Shown: positions 45,088-54,282 of the stretch, in pieces
Layout: each line of letters begins with the position of its first letter
Position numbering within the stretch: position 1 is the stretch's first letter
Assembly: GCF_000741295.1 (NCBI RefSeq)
Contig: NZ_JGZG01000005.1
Span: 310,001 to 374,000 of the forward strand
Direction of reading: 5' to 3'
Source: Bifidobacterium pseudolongum subsp. globosum
GTDB taxonomy: Bacteria > Actinomycetota > Actinomycetes > Actinomycetales > Bifidobacteriaceae
DNA: 64,000 nt
Made by a program: the position numbers and the translations under genes
The notes under the pieces: model-generated
What the model was told of the DNA's origin: nothing
Seen by the model: the letters and a program-made list of their open reading frames with translations, nothing else
Database searches by the model: none

Positions 45088-47172
45088 TTGTCTGTGCTTG
45101 ACGAACTGGTAGCGGGCGCGCTGGAAGACCAGCAGGCCCGTGCACGCGAAACGTCACTGGATGAGCTGAAGGCCATGGCGGCCCAGGCTCCCGCCCCCCG
45201 TGACGCCAAGCGATGGCTCAGGCACGATGACGGCATTCCGGTGATTGCGGAGATCAAACGTGCATCCCCGTCGAAAGGCCACCTCACTGACATCCAGCAT
45301 CCGGGGGAGCTTGCGGCCGAATATGCCGCCGGCGGCGCGTCCGCGATTTCCGTGCTCACCGAAGGACGTCGGTTCCTCGGTTCGCTCGCTGATCTCGACG
45401 AGGTGCGTGCGGCCGTCGACATCCCGGTGCTACGCAAGGATTTCATCACCACCGACTACCAGATCTGGGAGGCGCGCGCGCACGGCGCCGATCTGGTGCT
45501 GCTCATCGTCGCTGCGCTCGGCGATGACGAACTGGTGCACCTGCTCGCACTGACGCACGAGCTCGGCATGACCGCCCTCGTGGAGACGCATACGCGCGAA
45601 GAGATCGACCGTGCGATAGCGGCCGGTGCACAGGTGATCGGCATCAACGCGCGCAACCTGAAGAATCTCAGGGTAGATGTGGGCACATACCGCGAACTCG
45701 CGCACAATCTGCCCGATGATGTGATCAAGGTGGCGGAATCCGGCGTGTTCGGCGCAGTCGAAGTGCAGGACTACGGGCGTGCCGGTGCGGACGCCGTCCT
45801 CGTGGGCGAGGGCGTGGCCACGGCGGACGACCATGAACTCGCAGTACAACGTCTAGTAAAGGCAGGAGCAACAGTGAAAGCTTCGGAACAGACCCCGCTG
45901 AGCACGCACGAAGGGCCGTACTTCGGCGAATACGGCGGCCGGTATGTGCCGGAGGCGCTCGTCAGCGCCCTCGACGAACTCGAGCGTGTATACGCGCAGG
46001 CCAAGGCCGACCCAGAATTCCACAAGGAGCTCGCCCGTCTCAACAGGCAGTACGTCGGGCGTCCATCGCCGCTCACCGAAGCGCCGCGCTTCGCCGAGCG
46101 CATCAAAGAACGTACCGGCTTGGACGCGCGCGTCTTCCTCAAGCGTGAGGACCTCAACCATACCGGCGCGCACAAGATCAACAACGCGATCGGGCAGGCG
46201 CTGCTCGTCAAGCGCATGGGCAAGACGCGCGTCATCGCCGAGACCGGCGCGGGGCAACATGGTGTGGCCACCGCCACCGTGTGCGCGATGATGGGGCTCA
46301 AGTGCCGCATCTACATGGGACAGATCGACGCGCGCCGCCAAGCGCTCAATGTGGCCCGCATGCGCATGCTCGGCGCCGAGGTCGTGGAGGTCACCCTCGG
46401 CGACCGGATCCTCAAGGACGCGATCAACGAGGCATTGCGCGACTGGGTCACCAATGTGAAAGATACCCATTACCTGCTCGGCACCGTGGCCGGACCACAT
46501 CCGTTCCCCGCGATGGTGCGCGACTTCCAGAAGATCATCGGCGAGGAGGCCAAGGAGCAGCTGCAGGAATGGTACGGCATCGACCATCCCGACGCAATCT
46601 GCGCATGCGTGGGCGGCGGATCAAACGCGATCGGCATCATGAACGCGTTCCTCGACGACGACCGGGTGAACCTGTACGGGTTCGAAGCCGGCGGAGAGGG
46701 CCCCGAATCCGGGCGCCACGCGATCCGGTTTGCGCCGGGCACAGGCGAGCTCGGCATGTTCCAAGGCGCCAAGAGCTACCTGCTGGAGAATTCCGAAGGC
46801 CAGACGCTTGACACCTATTCCATCTCCGCCGGCCTCGACTACGCGTCCGTCGGCCCCGAGCACGCGTGGCTCAAGGACATCGGCCGCGTGACCTATTCCT
46901 GGGCCACCGACGGCGAGGCGATGAGCGCGTTCAAGGACCTGTGCGAGACCGAGGGCATCATCCCCGCTATCGAAAGCTCGCATGCCATCGCCGGCGCCTA
47001 CAAGGCGGCGCTCGACCTCAAGGCCAAGGGCTACGAGCACCCGGTGATGATCATCAACGTCTCGGGCCGCGGCGACAAAGACATGAACACGGCCGGCAAA
47101 TGGTTCGGCTATCTGACCGATGAACAGAGCAAGGCACTCGAAGCGAACGGAGCACAGGGCAACAATGCGTGA
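45088..47172 (+). CDS. trpCB: Fused indole-3-glycerol phosphate synthase / tryptophan synthase beta chain
   Basis: One 694-residue frame carries TrpC (residues about 1-255; [32 protein letters not shown]) and TrpB (from about 263; [13 protein letters not shown], the PLP lysine K363 in [18 protein letters not shown]). TrpC makes indole-3-glycerol phosphate and TrpB joins indole to serine, so the fusion links non-adjacent steps flanking TrpA. At the junction, GGAG followed by an in-frame GTG (45874) could still start a separate TrpB. The start is TTG 45088, four bases after AAGGAGG; GTG 45094 is an alternative. As I recall, this fusion is typical of bifidobacteria. Confidence 0.93.
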   Translation: MSVLDELVAGALEDQQARARETSLDELKAMAAQAPAPRDAKRWLRHDDGIPVIAEIKRASPSKGHLTDIQHPGELAAEYAAGGASAISVLTEGRRFLGSLADLDEVRAAVDIPVLRKDFITTDYQIWEARAHGADLVLLIVAALGDDELVHLLALTHELGMTALVETHTREEIDRAIAAGAQVIGINARNLKNLRVDVGTYRELAHNLPDDVIKVAESGVFGAVEVQDYGRAGADAVLVGEGVATADDHELAVQRLVKAGATVKASEQTPLSTHEGPYFGEYGGRYVPEALVSALDELERVYAQAKADPEFHKELARLNRQYVGRPSPLTEAPRFAERIKERTGLDARVFLKREDLNHTGAHKINNAIGQALLVKRMGKTRVIAETGAGQHGVATATVCAMMGLKCRIYMGQIDARRQALNVARMRMLGAEVVEVTLGDRILKDAINEALRDWVTNVKDTHYLLGTVAGPHPFPAMVRDFQKIIGEEAKEQLQEWYGIDHPDAICACVGGGSNAIGIMNAFLDDDRVNLYGFEAGGEGPESGRHAIRFAPGTGELGMFQGAKSYLLENSEGQTLDTYSISAGLDYASVGPEHAWLKDIGRVTYSWATDGEAMSAFKDLCETEGIIPAIESSHAIAGAYKAALDLKAKGYEHPVMIINVSGRGDKDMNTAGKWFGYLTDEQSKALEANGAQGNNA

Positions 47173-48061
47173 ATTCAACGAGACGATCATCGAAGTGGAA
47201 CAGGATGGCACCCCCTCGGGCCAGCCGCTGGGCATCAGCCATGCGCCGAGCCGTTGCGGCGAGCTCTTCGCCCGCTACAAAGAGCGCAACATGCCCGCCT
47301 TCATCGGCTATCTGCCCTTTGGATTCCCCGACACGGAGCTGTCACTTGAGGCCTTCCGCACTATGGTCGACAACGGCGTGGATATCGTGGAGATCGGCCT
47401 GCCGTATTCCGACCCGGTCATGGACGGCCCGGTGATCCAGGCGGCCAGCCAGATTGCGCTGCGCAACGGCGAGCGTATCGCCGACGTGTTCCGCGCCGTG
47501 GAGACGGTGGCCAATGCCGGGGGCATCCCGCTCATCATGAGCTATTGGAACCTCATCTTCCATTACGGTGTGGAACGTTTTGCCGCTGATTTCGCGAATG
47601 CGGGCGGCGCGGGCCTCATCACGCCCGACCTGATTCCGGACGAGGCGGGGGAGTGGATCGAGGCGTCCGACCGCCATGGGCTCGACCGCATCTTCCTCGT
47701 ATCGCCCGATTCCACCGACGAGCGCCTGCGCATCGTCGCGAAGAACGCGCGCGGGTTCGTCTACGCGGCATCACGCATGGGTGTGACCGGCGAGCGCGAC
47801 ACGATCAACGCGTCGCCGGAGCGTCTTGTGGCGCGTGCCCGTGCGGCCGGTGCGCAGAACGTGTGCGTCGGCATCGGCGTTTCCACCCCGCAACAGGGTG
47901 CGACCGTCGGCCAATACGCCGATGGCGTCATCGTGGGATCGGCCCTCGTGCACACGCTGCTCGATGACCAAGGCGATGTCAAGGATCCGGTACAGGGCAT
48001 GGGCGCGCTGGCCAATACGACCGCCTCCTTGGCCGAAGCCATCCACCACTGCAGGCTGTAA
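47165..48061 (+). CDS. trpA: Tryptophan synthase alpha chain
   Basis: Cleaves indole-3-glycerol phosphate and channels indole to TrpB. The 298-residue protein has the catalytic glutamate in [20 protein letters not shown], the loop-2 aspartate in the same segment, and [14 protein letters not shown] and [13 protein letters not shown]. It has about 30 extra N-terminal residues before the usual start of the barrel, at [22 protein letters not shown] 47165 overlaps the trpCB stop by eight bases. A hairpin follows the gene. Confidence 0.95.
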   Translation: MREFNETIIEVEQDGTPSGQPLGISHAPSRCGELFARYKERNMPAFIGYLPFGFPDTELSLEAFRTMVDNGVDIVEIGLPYSDPVMDGPVIQAASQIALRNGERIADVFRAVETVANAGGIPLIMSYWNLIFHYGVERFAADFANAGGAGLITPDLIPDEAGEWIEASDRHGLDRIFLVSPDSTDERLRIVAKNARGFVYAASRMGVTGERDTINASPERLVARARAAGAQNVCVGIGVSTPQQGATVGQYADGVIVGSALVHTLLDDQGDVKDPVQGMGALANTTASLAEAIHHCRL

Positions 48062-48079
48062 GCCGAAGCCATACGGCTG

Positions 48080-48117
48080 TTGGGCGGGGGCCACACCGCG
48101 GTGCGGCCCCCGCCCAA
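48080..48117 (+). terminator. Hairpin after trpA
   Basis: TTGGGCGGGGGCC (48080-48092) with GGCCCCCGCCCAA (48105-48117), plus inner CACC/GGTG, forms a long GC stem. TAT follows, no T tract. Confidence 0.7.
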
Positions 48118-48147
48118 TATCGTTTGCGGCCGCTACCATCGGGCAGT

Positions 48148-49083
48148 ATGAACTTCGCCTATATACCATCGCCGACCATCTCGGAGTTCCAGATCGGTCC
48201 CGTGACGATTCACATCTATGCCCTCACCATGCTCCTTGGCATCATCGCCGCGGTATGGATCACCAGCATCCGTTGGAAGCGGTACGGAGGCACATTTGAC
48301 CAGATCCTCGACACGTCGTTGGTCGCGGTGCCCTGTGGCATCATCGGCGCGCGTCTGTACCACATCATCACCACGCCGGAACGCTTCTTCGGCCCCAACG
48401 GCGATTGGGTGGAGATGTTCCGCATCTGGAACGGTGGCCTTGGCATCTGGGGTGCGATTGTGCTTGGCGCCCTTGGCGCGTGGGCGTGGATGCGGCACAA
48501 GCACTACCCGATGGCATTGCTCGCCGATGCCATCGCACCGGCGTTGCTTGTGGCCCAGGCCATTGGCCGCTTGGGTAATTGGTTCAACCAAGAGCTGTAT
48601 GGCAAGCCGACGACGCTTCCATGGGGGCTGAAACTCAACACGCAGGGCACGGCCATCGGCAACAGCGAACAATGCTACGACGGTGCCACATGTCCGACCG
48701 GCACGCTGTTCCATCCCACGTTCCTGTACGAGATGATCTGGAACCTCATCGGCGCCGCGCTCATCATCTGGATCGGACACAAGACCGTGCAACTGCTCAA
48801 GGCTGGATCGCTGTTCGCGCTGTATGTGATCTGGTATACGGCGGGCCGCACATGGATCGAGATGTTGCGCATCGATTTCTCGCACGAGATTCTCGGTTTG
48901 CGGGTCAATGTCTGGGTCTCTATCTGTGTGTTCATCGCCGGCGCCATCGCGTTCATCGTCATCCAACGGGTCGGTCGGCCCACGCTCCTGCTCGCCGAAC
49001 GGCTGCGCACATCGACCGAGCTCGAGGCACGTGAGCTCCTTGAACGGGAGCAGGAGCGCAAAGCCAAGCCTTCGCGGAACTGA
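48148..49083 (+). CDS. lgt: Prolipoprotein diacylglyceryl transferase
   Basis: Transfers diacylglycerol to the lipobox cysteine of lipoproteins (several occur in this window) in the inner membrane. The 311-residue protein has seven membrane helices, the signature GRLGNWFNQELYG at about residue 145 and the later GTLFHPTFLYEMIWN. The start is ATG 48148; TACCAT at 48134-48139 lies 8 bases upstream, giving leaderless geometry. The C-terminal tail of about 35 residues is charged (AERLRTSTELEARELLERE). Confidence 0.95.
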   Translation: MNFAYIPSPTISEFQIGPVTIHIYALTMLLGIIAAVWITSIRWKRYGGTFDQILDTSLVAVPCGIIGARLYHIITTPERFFGPNGDWVEMFRIWNGGLGIWGAIVLGALGAWAWMRHKHYPMALLADAIAPALLVAQAIGRLGNWFNQELYGKPTTLPWGLKLNTQGTAIGNSEQCYDGATCPTGTLFHPTFLYEMIWNLIGAALIIWIGHKTVQLLKAGSLFALYVIWYTAGRTWIEMLRIDFSHEILGLRVNVWVSICVFIAGAIAFIVIQRVGRPTLLLAERLRTSTELEARELLEREQERKAKPSRN

Positions 49084-49103
49084 CGTTCGTCGCCAAGCCA
49101 ATT

Positions 49104-49109
49104 TAGAAT
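49104..49109 (+). promoter_or_regulatory. Candidate -10 box of rpe, leaderless geometry
   Basis: TAGAAT at 49104-49109 ends 7 bases before ATG 49117. CTGACG at 49080-49085, with an 18-base spacer, overlaps the lgt stop codon and is a plausible -35. A GGGA between could also act as a weak ribosome-binding site. Confidence 0.5.
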
Positions 49110-49116
49110 GGGAATC

Positions 49117-49782
49117 ATGGAAATTCAAATCGCACCAAGCATCCTATCCGCGGATTTCTGCAATCTTGAGCGGGATCTTGAGAAGATCTCCAATGCCGAC
49201 ATGGTTCACGTCGACGTGATGGACCACCATTTCGTGCCGAATCTGACCATCGGTGAGCCCGTCGTCAAGCGCATCTGCGAAGTCACCGACCTGCCGGTCG
49301 ACGTACATCTGATGATCGAGGACCCGGACCGTTGGGCGCCCGGGTATGCTGAGCGCGGTGCGCATTCCGTCACCTTCCACATGGGAGCCACTCACGCTCC
49401 GGTGCGTCTGGCCCGCCAGCTGCACGACATGGGTTGCGAAGCATGGTTCGCGGTGCGTCCGGCCGAACCGGTCGAACCGATCTTCGACATCCTCGAGGAA
49501 TTCGACACAATCCTCATCATGACGGTCGAGCCGGGCTTCGGTGGCCAGAAGTTCCTCGCCAACCAGATGGCCAAGGTGCGCCGTTTGCGCGACGAGATCA
49601 CCCGCCGTGGACTCAAGACCAACATCCAGGTCGACGGCGGCGTCAGCCCCACGACCGCGCCGATTGTGGCCGAAGCCGGCGCCAATATCCTCGTGGCCGG
49701 TTCCGCCGTATACGGCGCCGAAGACCCGGCGGCGGCCATCAACCAGATTCGCGACGCGGCGGCCGCCGCTTACCGCGACTGA
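49117..49782 (+). CDS. rpe: Ribulose-phosphate 3-epimerase
   Basis: Interconverts ribulose-5-phosphate and xylulose-5-phosphate; important in the bifid shunt, where xylulose-5-phosphate is the phosphoketolase substrate. The 221-residue TIM barrel has [26 protein letters not shown] (metal-binding histidine and aspartate), [12 protein letters not shown] and QVDGGV. ATG 49117 has the better context than the earlier ATG 49108, which overlaps the -10 box. Confidence 0.96.
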   Translation: MEIQIAPSILSADFCNLERDLEKISNADMVHVDVMDHHFVPNLTIGEPVVKRICEVTDLPVDVHLMIEDPDRWAPGYAERGAHSVTFHMGATHAPVRLARQLHDMGCEAWFAVRPAEPVEPIFDILEEFDTILIMTVEPGFGGQKFLANQMAKVRRLRDEITRRGLKTNIQVDGGVSPTTAPIVAEAGANILVAGSAVYGAEDPAAAINQIRDAAAAAYRD

Positions 49783-49835
49783 GCGCATACGTACCGAACC
49801 AGTCCCCATTGTTGGAAAGAGAGCATCACCGCACC

Positions 49836-50099
49836 ATGAAAACGTTTGAATCGCTGTTCGAAGAGCTCAGCGCCAAGGCCGCCGCAAGCACCGAAGGGTC
49901 CAAGACCGTCGACGAGCTCGCCAAGGGTACGCATTTCATTGGCAAGAAGATTATCGAAGAGGCCGGTGAGACCTGGATTGCCGCCGAATACGAGGGCGTG
50001 GACCGCACCGCGGAAGAGATGAGCCAGCTGCTGTACCATGTGCAGGTCATGATGATTGACCGTGGCATCACGCTCGACGACATTTACAAGAATCTGTGA
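49836..50099 (+). CDS. hisE: Phosphoribosyl-ATP pyrophosphatase
   Basis: Second step of histidine synthesis: PR-ATP to PR-AMP. The 87-residue protein has the MazG-like [18 protein letters not shown] with the EExxE metal-binding glutamates and a C-terminal [17 protein letters not shown]. It stands 66 bases ahead of hisG, so enzymes 1 and 2 of the pathway are adjacent, while the partner domain HisI is 7 kb away. Confidence 0.95.
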   Translation: MKTFESLFEELSAKAAASTEGSKTVDELAKGTHFIGKKIIEEAGETWIAAEYEGVDRTAEEMSQLLYHVQVMMIDRGITLDDIYKNL

Positions 50100-50165
50100 G
50101 GACAGCGCCCCCGAAGGCGCCTTGCCGTTGCGCCCCCTGCACGGCACAACATCTGGAGGAACACC

Positions 50166-51017
50166 ATGCTGCGAATCGCAGTACCCAACAAAGGCATGCT
50201 CTCAGAACCGGCATGGACCATGCTTTCCGAAGCCGGCTACCGCCTGCGGAGCAACCCACGCCAACTTGTTGTGGAAGACCCCGACAACGATGTGGAGCTG
50301 TTCTACCTGCGTCCGCTCGACATCGCCGTGTATGTGGGTCGGGGCACCATCGACGTCGGTATCACCGGCCATGACCTGTTGCTGAACTCGGGCACTGACG
50401 CCGAAGAAGTGATGGACTTGGGATTCGGTGCTTCGACGTTCCGCTTCGCCGCCCCACAGGACTCCGACATCCGTGAGCTCGCTGACATCCAAGGCAAGCG
50501 CGTGGCGACCTCGTTCGACAAGCTTGTGCACGACTATCTTGTGGAGCAGGGTATCGAAGCTGAAACGATTCATCTGGATGGCGCGGTGGAATCATCGGTG
50601 CAGCTCGGTGTGGCCGACCTCATCGCCGACGTGGTGTCGACGGGCACCACGCTGCGCAATGCGGGTCTGCGCATTTTCGCCGACCCGATTGTGCATTCCG
50701 AAGCGGTGCTGATCCGGTCCCCGCGTCTGGACGCGCGGGATGACCGGCTCATTCGTCTGACGCGACGTCTGCAGGGCGTACTCACCGCCAAACGGTATGT
50801 GCTGATGGACTTCGACATCCCAGTCGAGAAGGTTTCGGCGGCAGTGTCGGTCACGCCCGGTTTTGAAAGCCCCACAATCTCCCCATTGCATGACAAGCAG
50901 TGGTCCGCGGTGCGCGTCATGGTGCCCAAGGCGCAGGTCAATCAGGTCATGGACCAACTGTACGAGGTCGGGGCGCGTGGCATCATCGTCACGGCGATCC
51001 AGGCGTCGCGCATGTAG
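50166..51017 (+). CDS. hisG: ATP phosphoribosyltransferase, long form
   Basis: First and feedback-inhibited step of histidine synthesis, joining ATP and PRPP (made by prs in this window). The 283-residue length and the C-terminal regulatory domain (from about residue 205) mark the homohexameric HisG_L form. Motifs: [20 protein letters not shown], and [16 protein letters not shown], the PRPP loop. GGAGG lies three bases ahead of the ATG region. The stop TAG forms part of the pgsA -10 box. Confidence 0.96.
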   Translation: MLRIAVPNKGMLSEPAWTMLSEAGYRLRSNPRQLVVEDPDNDVELFYLRPLDIAVYVGRGTIDVGITGHDLLLNSGTDAEEVMDLGFGASTFRFAAPQDSDIRELADIQGKRVATSFDKLVHDYLVEQGIEAETIHLDGAVESSVQLGVADLIADVVSTGTTLRNAGLRIFADPIVHSEAVLIRSPRLDARDDRLIRLTRRLQGVLTAKRYVLMDFDIPVEKVSAAVSVTPGFESPTISPLHDKQWSAVRVMVPKAQVNQVMDQLYEVGARGIIVTAIQASRM

Positions 51018-51028
51018 GCTGTGGTTGT

Positions 51029-51628
51029 ATGGCCTCTGAAGACAGCAAATACAGTCCGGAAGCCCGCGATGTGTTTGTCACGGTGCCCAACGCGATCAGC
51101 GCGCTACGCATCGTCTCGATCCCGTTCATCGCATGGCTCATCGCCGGACACCGCATGGTGGGGGCGTTGGTCCTGCTCGCCATCTCGTCGGCATCCGATG
51201 GCGTCGACGGGCTCATCGCGCGCAAATGCAATCAGGTGAGCAAGATCGGACAGATCCTCGATCCGATCGCCGACCGTCTGCTCATCCTGTGCAGCATCCT
51301 CGCACTTGCCGTGTGCAATGTGGTGCCATGGTGGATGGTTGGGCTCGTACTTGCGCGCGACGTAATCATGGGCATCCTCACCCTTGCGTTGGCCCAGCGC
51401 GATTACGGGCCGCTGCCGGTGCATTTCGTCGGCAAGACGGGCACGGCGGTGCTGCTCATCTCGATTGTCGGCCTGATGGTGGCCGATATCGACCGGTCAT
51501 TCATGCCGTTCAACTGGCTACACTTGGCTGCCATCGCCTGCGCCATCTGGGGCATTGGACTATATTGGCTTGCAGGCGTGCTGTATCTGCGCCAAGGAAT
51601 ATCGTTGCTTCGCAAGGATCGAGAATAA
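51029..51628 (+). CDS. pgsA: CDP-alcohol phosphatidyltransferase (PgsA2-like)
   Basis: Uses CDP-diacylglycerol (from cdsA) to make phosphatidylglycerol phosphate or a related phospholipid. The 199-residue protein has five membrane helices and the signature DGxxAR-8-GxxxDxxxD as DGLIARKCNQVSKIGQILDPIADR. It opens the block syntenic with Rv1822-Rv1828, so the closest relative is PgsA2. A TAGGCT box ends 8 bases before ATG 51029. Whether it is the main PG-phosphate synthase or a second enzyme is not certain. Confidence 0.88.
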   Translation: MASEDSKYSPEARDVFVTVPNAISALRIVSIPFIAWLIAGHRMVGALVLLAISSASDGVDGLIARKCNQVSKIGQILDPIADRLLILCSILALAVCNVVPWWMVGLVLARDVIMGILTLALAQRDYGPLPVHFVGKTGTAVLLISIVGLMVADIDRSFMPFNWLHLAAIACAIWGIGLYWLAGVLYLRQGISLLRKDRE

Positions 51629-51631
51629 CCA

Positions 51632-52603
51632 TTGCCACAAGAGCATTCCACACCGCCGGCGTACCCGGTTCCCCCCAATCAGGAACCGGTGCGTCGGCGC
51701 GCTGTGTTTTCGGTGGGGTTCGCCAACCTTCCTTCGCACCATGCGCAAGCACCCGATGAAGTCTCGCACGCCCCAAGGCGTAGGCGTACCGGAGCCGATT
51801 CGCTGCAACTCATCGACGATTTGATCAATCGCCCGGTTGACCAGTTGTACAGTGACGCCCGGCTGGTGAACAAGCCGGATTCCAAGATTGTGTATTGGGG
51901 CACCCGCATAGTCGTGTTCCTCATCTGCATCGCAGTCGGGTTCGCCGGCTGTCAGTTCGTGCGCCTACTCAACACCGACCCCCGAAAACAGGTGCGCGAA
52001 TCGTTGGCGAGCGAACTGACCGCGGAGAACGCCCATCTCGAATCGCTTGAATCGGAGAACATGGACCTGCGCAAGCAGATCGAAGCGCAATCGGCGGCCG
52101 CCACACAATCGGCGGCCGAACGCATCGTGAAAGAGAACGAGGCGGCGGCCGGCGCGACGTCGGTCGAGGGGGAGGGGATCGTCATGACGATCGCGAATCC
52201 GCTTGCCGCGCGCAACGATGACGCCGGATCATTGCCGAGGGAAGCCACGGCGGACCGCCTGCGCATCGTCACCGACACCGACCTGCAGTTGCTCGTCTCA
52301 TTGATGTGGCAACACGGTGCTGAGGCGATTGCGGTCAACGACAACCGTCTGGGAGTGCAGACGTCGATCCGCACCGCCGGCAACTCGATTCTCATCGGCA
52401 CCACGGCCATTGAAAGCCCATACAAAATTCAGGCGATAGGCGACAAGAACGCGCTGGCGGACGCGATGAGCGAACGGTCGCTCCCCGCGCTGTACAGTGA
52501 TTTCAACAGGTCGGGCATGCATCCGCAGATCAGCAAAACCGATTCGATGCGTCTGGAGGCGGCGCCCATCGGCAAGCTGACCTATGCACAGAAGGAGGAG
52601 TGA
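51632..52603 (+). CDS. DUF881 membrane-anchored protein, first copy
   Basis: A 323-residue protein: basic cytoplasmic N terminus of about 85 residues, one membrane helix (about 90-110, IVVFLICIAVGFAGCQFV), a coiled-coil stretch (ASELTAENAHLESLESENM) and the exported DUF881 domain with GEGIVMTIANP, QLLVSLMWQHGAEAIAVNDNRL and IGTTAIESPYKIQAIG. Start codon TTG after AAGGA. It stops one base inside the sbp start (TGATG). The mycobacterial equivalent is Rv1823; function unknown, often linked to cell division or envelope. Confidence 0.88.
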   Translation: MPQEHSTPPAYPVPPNQEPVRRRAVFSVGFANLPSHHAQAPDEVSHAPRRRRTGADSLQLIDDLINRPVDQLYSDARLVNKPDSKIVYWGTRIVVFLICIAVGFAGCQFVRLLNTDPRKQVRESLASELTAENAHLESLESENMDLRKQIEAQSAAATQSAAERIVKENEAAAGATSVEGEGIVMTIANPLAARNDDAGSLPREATADRLRIVTDTDLQLLVSLMWQHGAEAIAVNDNRLGVQTSIRTAGNSILIGTTAIESPYKIQAIGDKNALADAMSERSLPALYSDFNRSGMHPQISKTDSMRLEAAPIGKLTYAQKEE

Positions 52604-52935
52604 TGGCAGCAGTACTCGGACTCATCATCGGAGTGGTCGTGGGATTGTTCGTGCGACCGGATATCCCCATATTCCTGCAGCCGTACCTGCCGATCATGGT
52701 GGTGGCGGCGCTTGACGCGCTGCTTGGCGCCGCGCGGTCGTATTTCGAACGCAACTTCTCCGACAAGGTCTTTGTGATTTCGTTCCTTTCGAACGTCGTC
52801 ACCGCCACACTGCTCGTGCTGCTCGGCAACCAACTGGGGGTTGGTTCGCAGTTGTCCACGGCCGTGATCGTGGTGCTCGGCATCCGTATCTTCTCGAACG
52901 TCTCGGCAATCCGCCGGTTCATTTTCCAGGGGTGA
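52603..52935 (+). CDS. sbp: Small basic protein Sbp (DUF1290)
   Basis: A 110-residue membrane protein with three hydrophobic segments and PYLPIMVVAALDALLGAARSYFERNFSDKVF, here shown as PYLPIMVVAALDALLGAA plus FERNFSDKVF. It matches the Sbp/DUF1290 family (Rv1824), always found between two DUF881 genes. GGAGGAG precedes a start at ATG 52603 that overlaps the upstream stop. Function unknown; its neighbours suggest a joint envelope role. Confidence 0.9.
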   Translation: MAAVLGLIIGVVVGLFVRPDIPIFLQPYLPIMVVAALDALLGAARSYFERNFSDKVFVISFLSNVVTATLLVLLGNQLGVGSQLSTAVIVVLGIRIFSNVSAIRRFIFQG

Positions 52936-52938
52936 GGC

Positions 52939-53835
52939 ATGGGCAACGCACACACACCGCCACAGCCGCCGCGTGACGAGCCGGATGTTGGAGGCCAGCC
53001 GGCGCAGGAACCCGACCTCATCAAGAAAATCGTCTCACAGCACAACAAAGACAAGGTCAACGACAACACGCAGACTGGTGCATTCCCGGTGGTGGGCAAG
53101 CGCAAGGCCAAGGCCAAAGGCAAGGTCAAGCGGCTGTCCACGTCATCCCGTTCGCTCAAGGCGCGCTTGGGCACCGGCGTGCTCATCGCCGTGCTGTGCG
53201 CGCTGCTCGCCTACGGGTATGTGATCCAGATCAACAACAAGGACCTCACCTACGAGACGATGAGCGAGACCGAACTGACCCGCCTGATCAGCGAGAGCAA
53301 CACACAGGTGCAGCGACTCGAACAGCGCAAGGCCGAACTGACCAGGCAATTGAACTCGCTTGAGGAAGCCGCCGACAAAGAGGCACAGGCCGCGCAGATC
53401 GCGAAGGAAAACGAGGAAGCGAGCGGTATCCTGTCGGGCAGGCTGCCGGCCCACGGCAAGGGCATTGTCGTGCGCATCACGCAAGGCACCAAAGCGCCGA
53501 TTGACGCCTCGACGATGTTCAACCTCATCGAGGAGCTGCGCAACGGCGGCGCCGAGGTCATCGCCATCAACAATGTGCGCGTCGTGACGTCCACCTACGT
53601 CAGTGAGTCGGACAACGGGCTCATCTGCGACGGCAAACTGCTCGAAGCGCCCTATGTGGTCAAAGCGATCGGCGACCCGTCCAACCTGCAGAACGCGGTG
53701 AACCTCGCCGGTGGCGTCGGATCGCGGCTAACCGTGAAATACGGCGCGACCGTCACCACGGAAGTCTCGGATGACGTCAATATCACCCAGACCCAGCTGG
53801 TTGAACGGTATAAGTTCGCAAAGATTGTAGAATAG
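52939..53835 (+). CDS. DUF881 membrane-anchored protein, second copy
   Basis: A 298-residue protein with a lysine-rich cytoplasmic N terminus (KRKAKAKGKVKRL), one membrane helix (about 77-95), a coiled coil (ESNTQVQRLEQRKAELTRQL) and the DUF881 domain: GKGIVVRITQGTK, MFNLIEELRNGGAEVIAINN, APYVVKAIGDP. Equivalent of Rv1825. Its stop region contains the -10 box of the next gene (TAGAAT at 53828-53833). Confidence 0.88.
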   Translation: MGNAHTPPQPPRDEPDVGGQPAQEPDLIKKIVSQHNKDKVNDNTQTGAFPVVGKRKAKAKGKVKRLSTSSRSLKARLGTGVLIAVLCALLAYGYVIQINNKDLTYETMSETELTRLISESNTQVQRLEQRKAELTRQLNSLEEAADKEAQAAQIAKENEEASGILSGRLPAHGKGIVVRITQGTKAPIDASTMFNLIEELRNGGAEVIAINNVRVVTSTYVSESDNGLICDGKLLEAPYVVKAIGDPSNLQNAVNLAGGVGSRLTVKYGATVTTEVSDDVNITQTQLVERYKFAKIVE

Positions 53836-53841
53836 GGAATT

Positions 53842-54282
53842 ATGACAGATCCGATTCCAAGCGCAGGCGAGACGACCATCATCGGCTTGCCCGCCATTCA
53901 ATTTCCAGTAACCAGTTCAGGCGACCGCCCGCTGACGCAGGAGGACCTCGAGACCATCACGCGGCTCGCCGACAATACGGCATTGCTCATCGCCACACGT
54001 TCCGCGCTTTCCGGCTCGCGCTACCTGCTCGATGAGGACGAAGTGACAGTGGGTCGTGACCCCAAGTCGGACATCCTGCTTGACGATTCCACCGTCTCCC
54101 GCTCGCATGCGGTGTTCCGCCGCGTGAACGGGCAGTACGAGGTCGTGGACGCGGGAAGCCTCAACGGCACCTATGTCAACCGTCAACGCGTCGATCAGGC
54201 GTTGCTCAAAAACGGCGACGAAATCATGATCGGCAAATTCAGGCTCGTCTATTTCACCAATTCAGCTATCCGCGGACAATGA
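53842..54282 (+). CDS. garA: FHA-domain protein, GarA/OdhI type
   Basis: In mycobacteria and corynebacteria this protein regulates 2-oxoglutarate metabolism and binds or is phosphorylated by Ser/Thr kinases PknB/PknG. The 146-residue protein has an N-terminal ETTIIGLP (T11, T12), the counterpart of the phosphorylated ETTS motif, and an FHA domain with VGRDPKSDILL, SRSHAVF and NGTYVN. In this genus the usual target, 2-oxoglutarate dehydrogenase, is absent by known biology, so glutamate metabolism may be the target. It overlaps merR by ATGA. Position matches Rv1827. Confidence 0.92.
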   Translation: MTDPIPSAGETTIIGLPAIQFPVTSSGDRPLTQEDLETITRLADNTALLIATRSALSGSRYLLDEDEVTVGRDPKSDILLDDSTVSRSHAVFRRVNGQYEVVDAGSLNGTYVNRQRVDQALLKNGDEIMIGKFRLVYFTNSAIRGQ

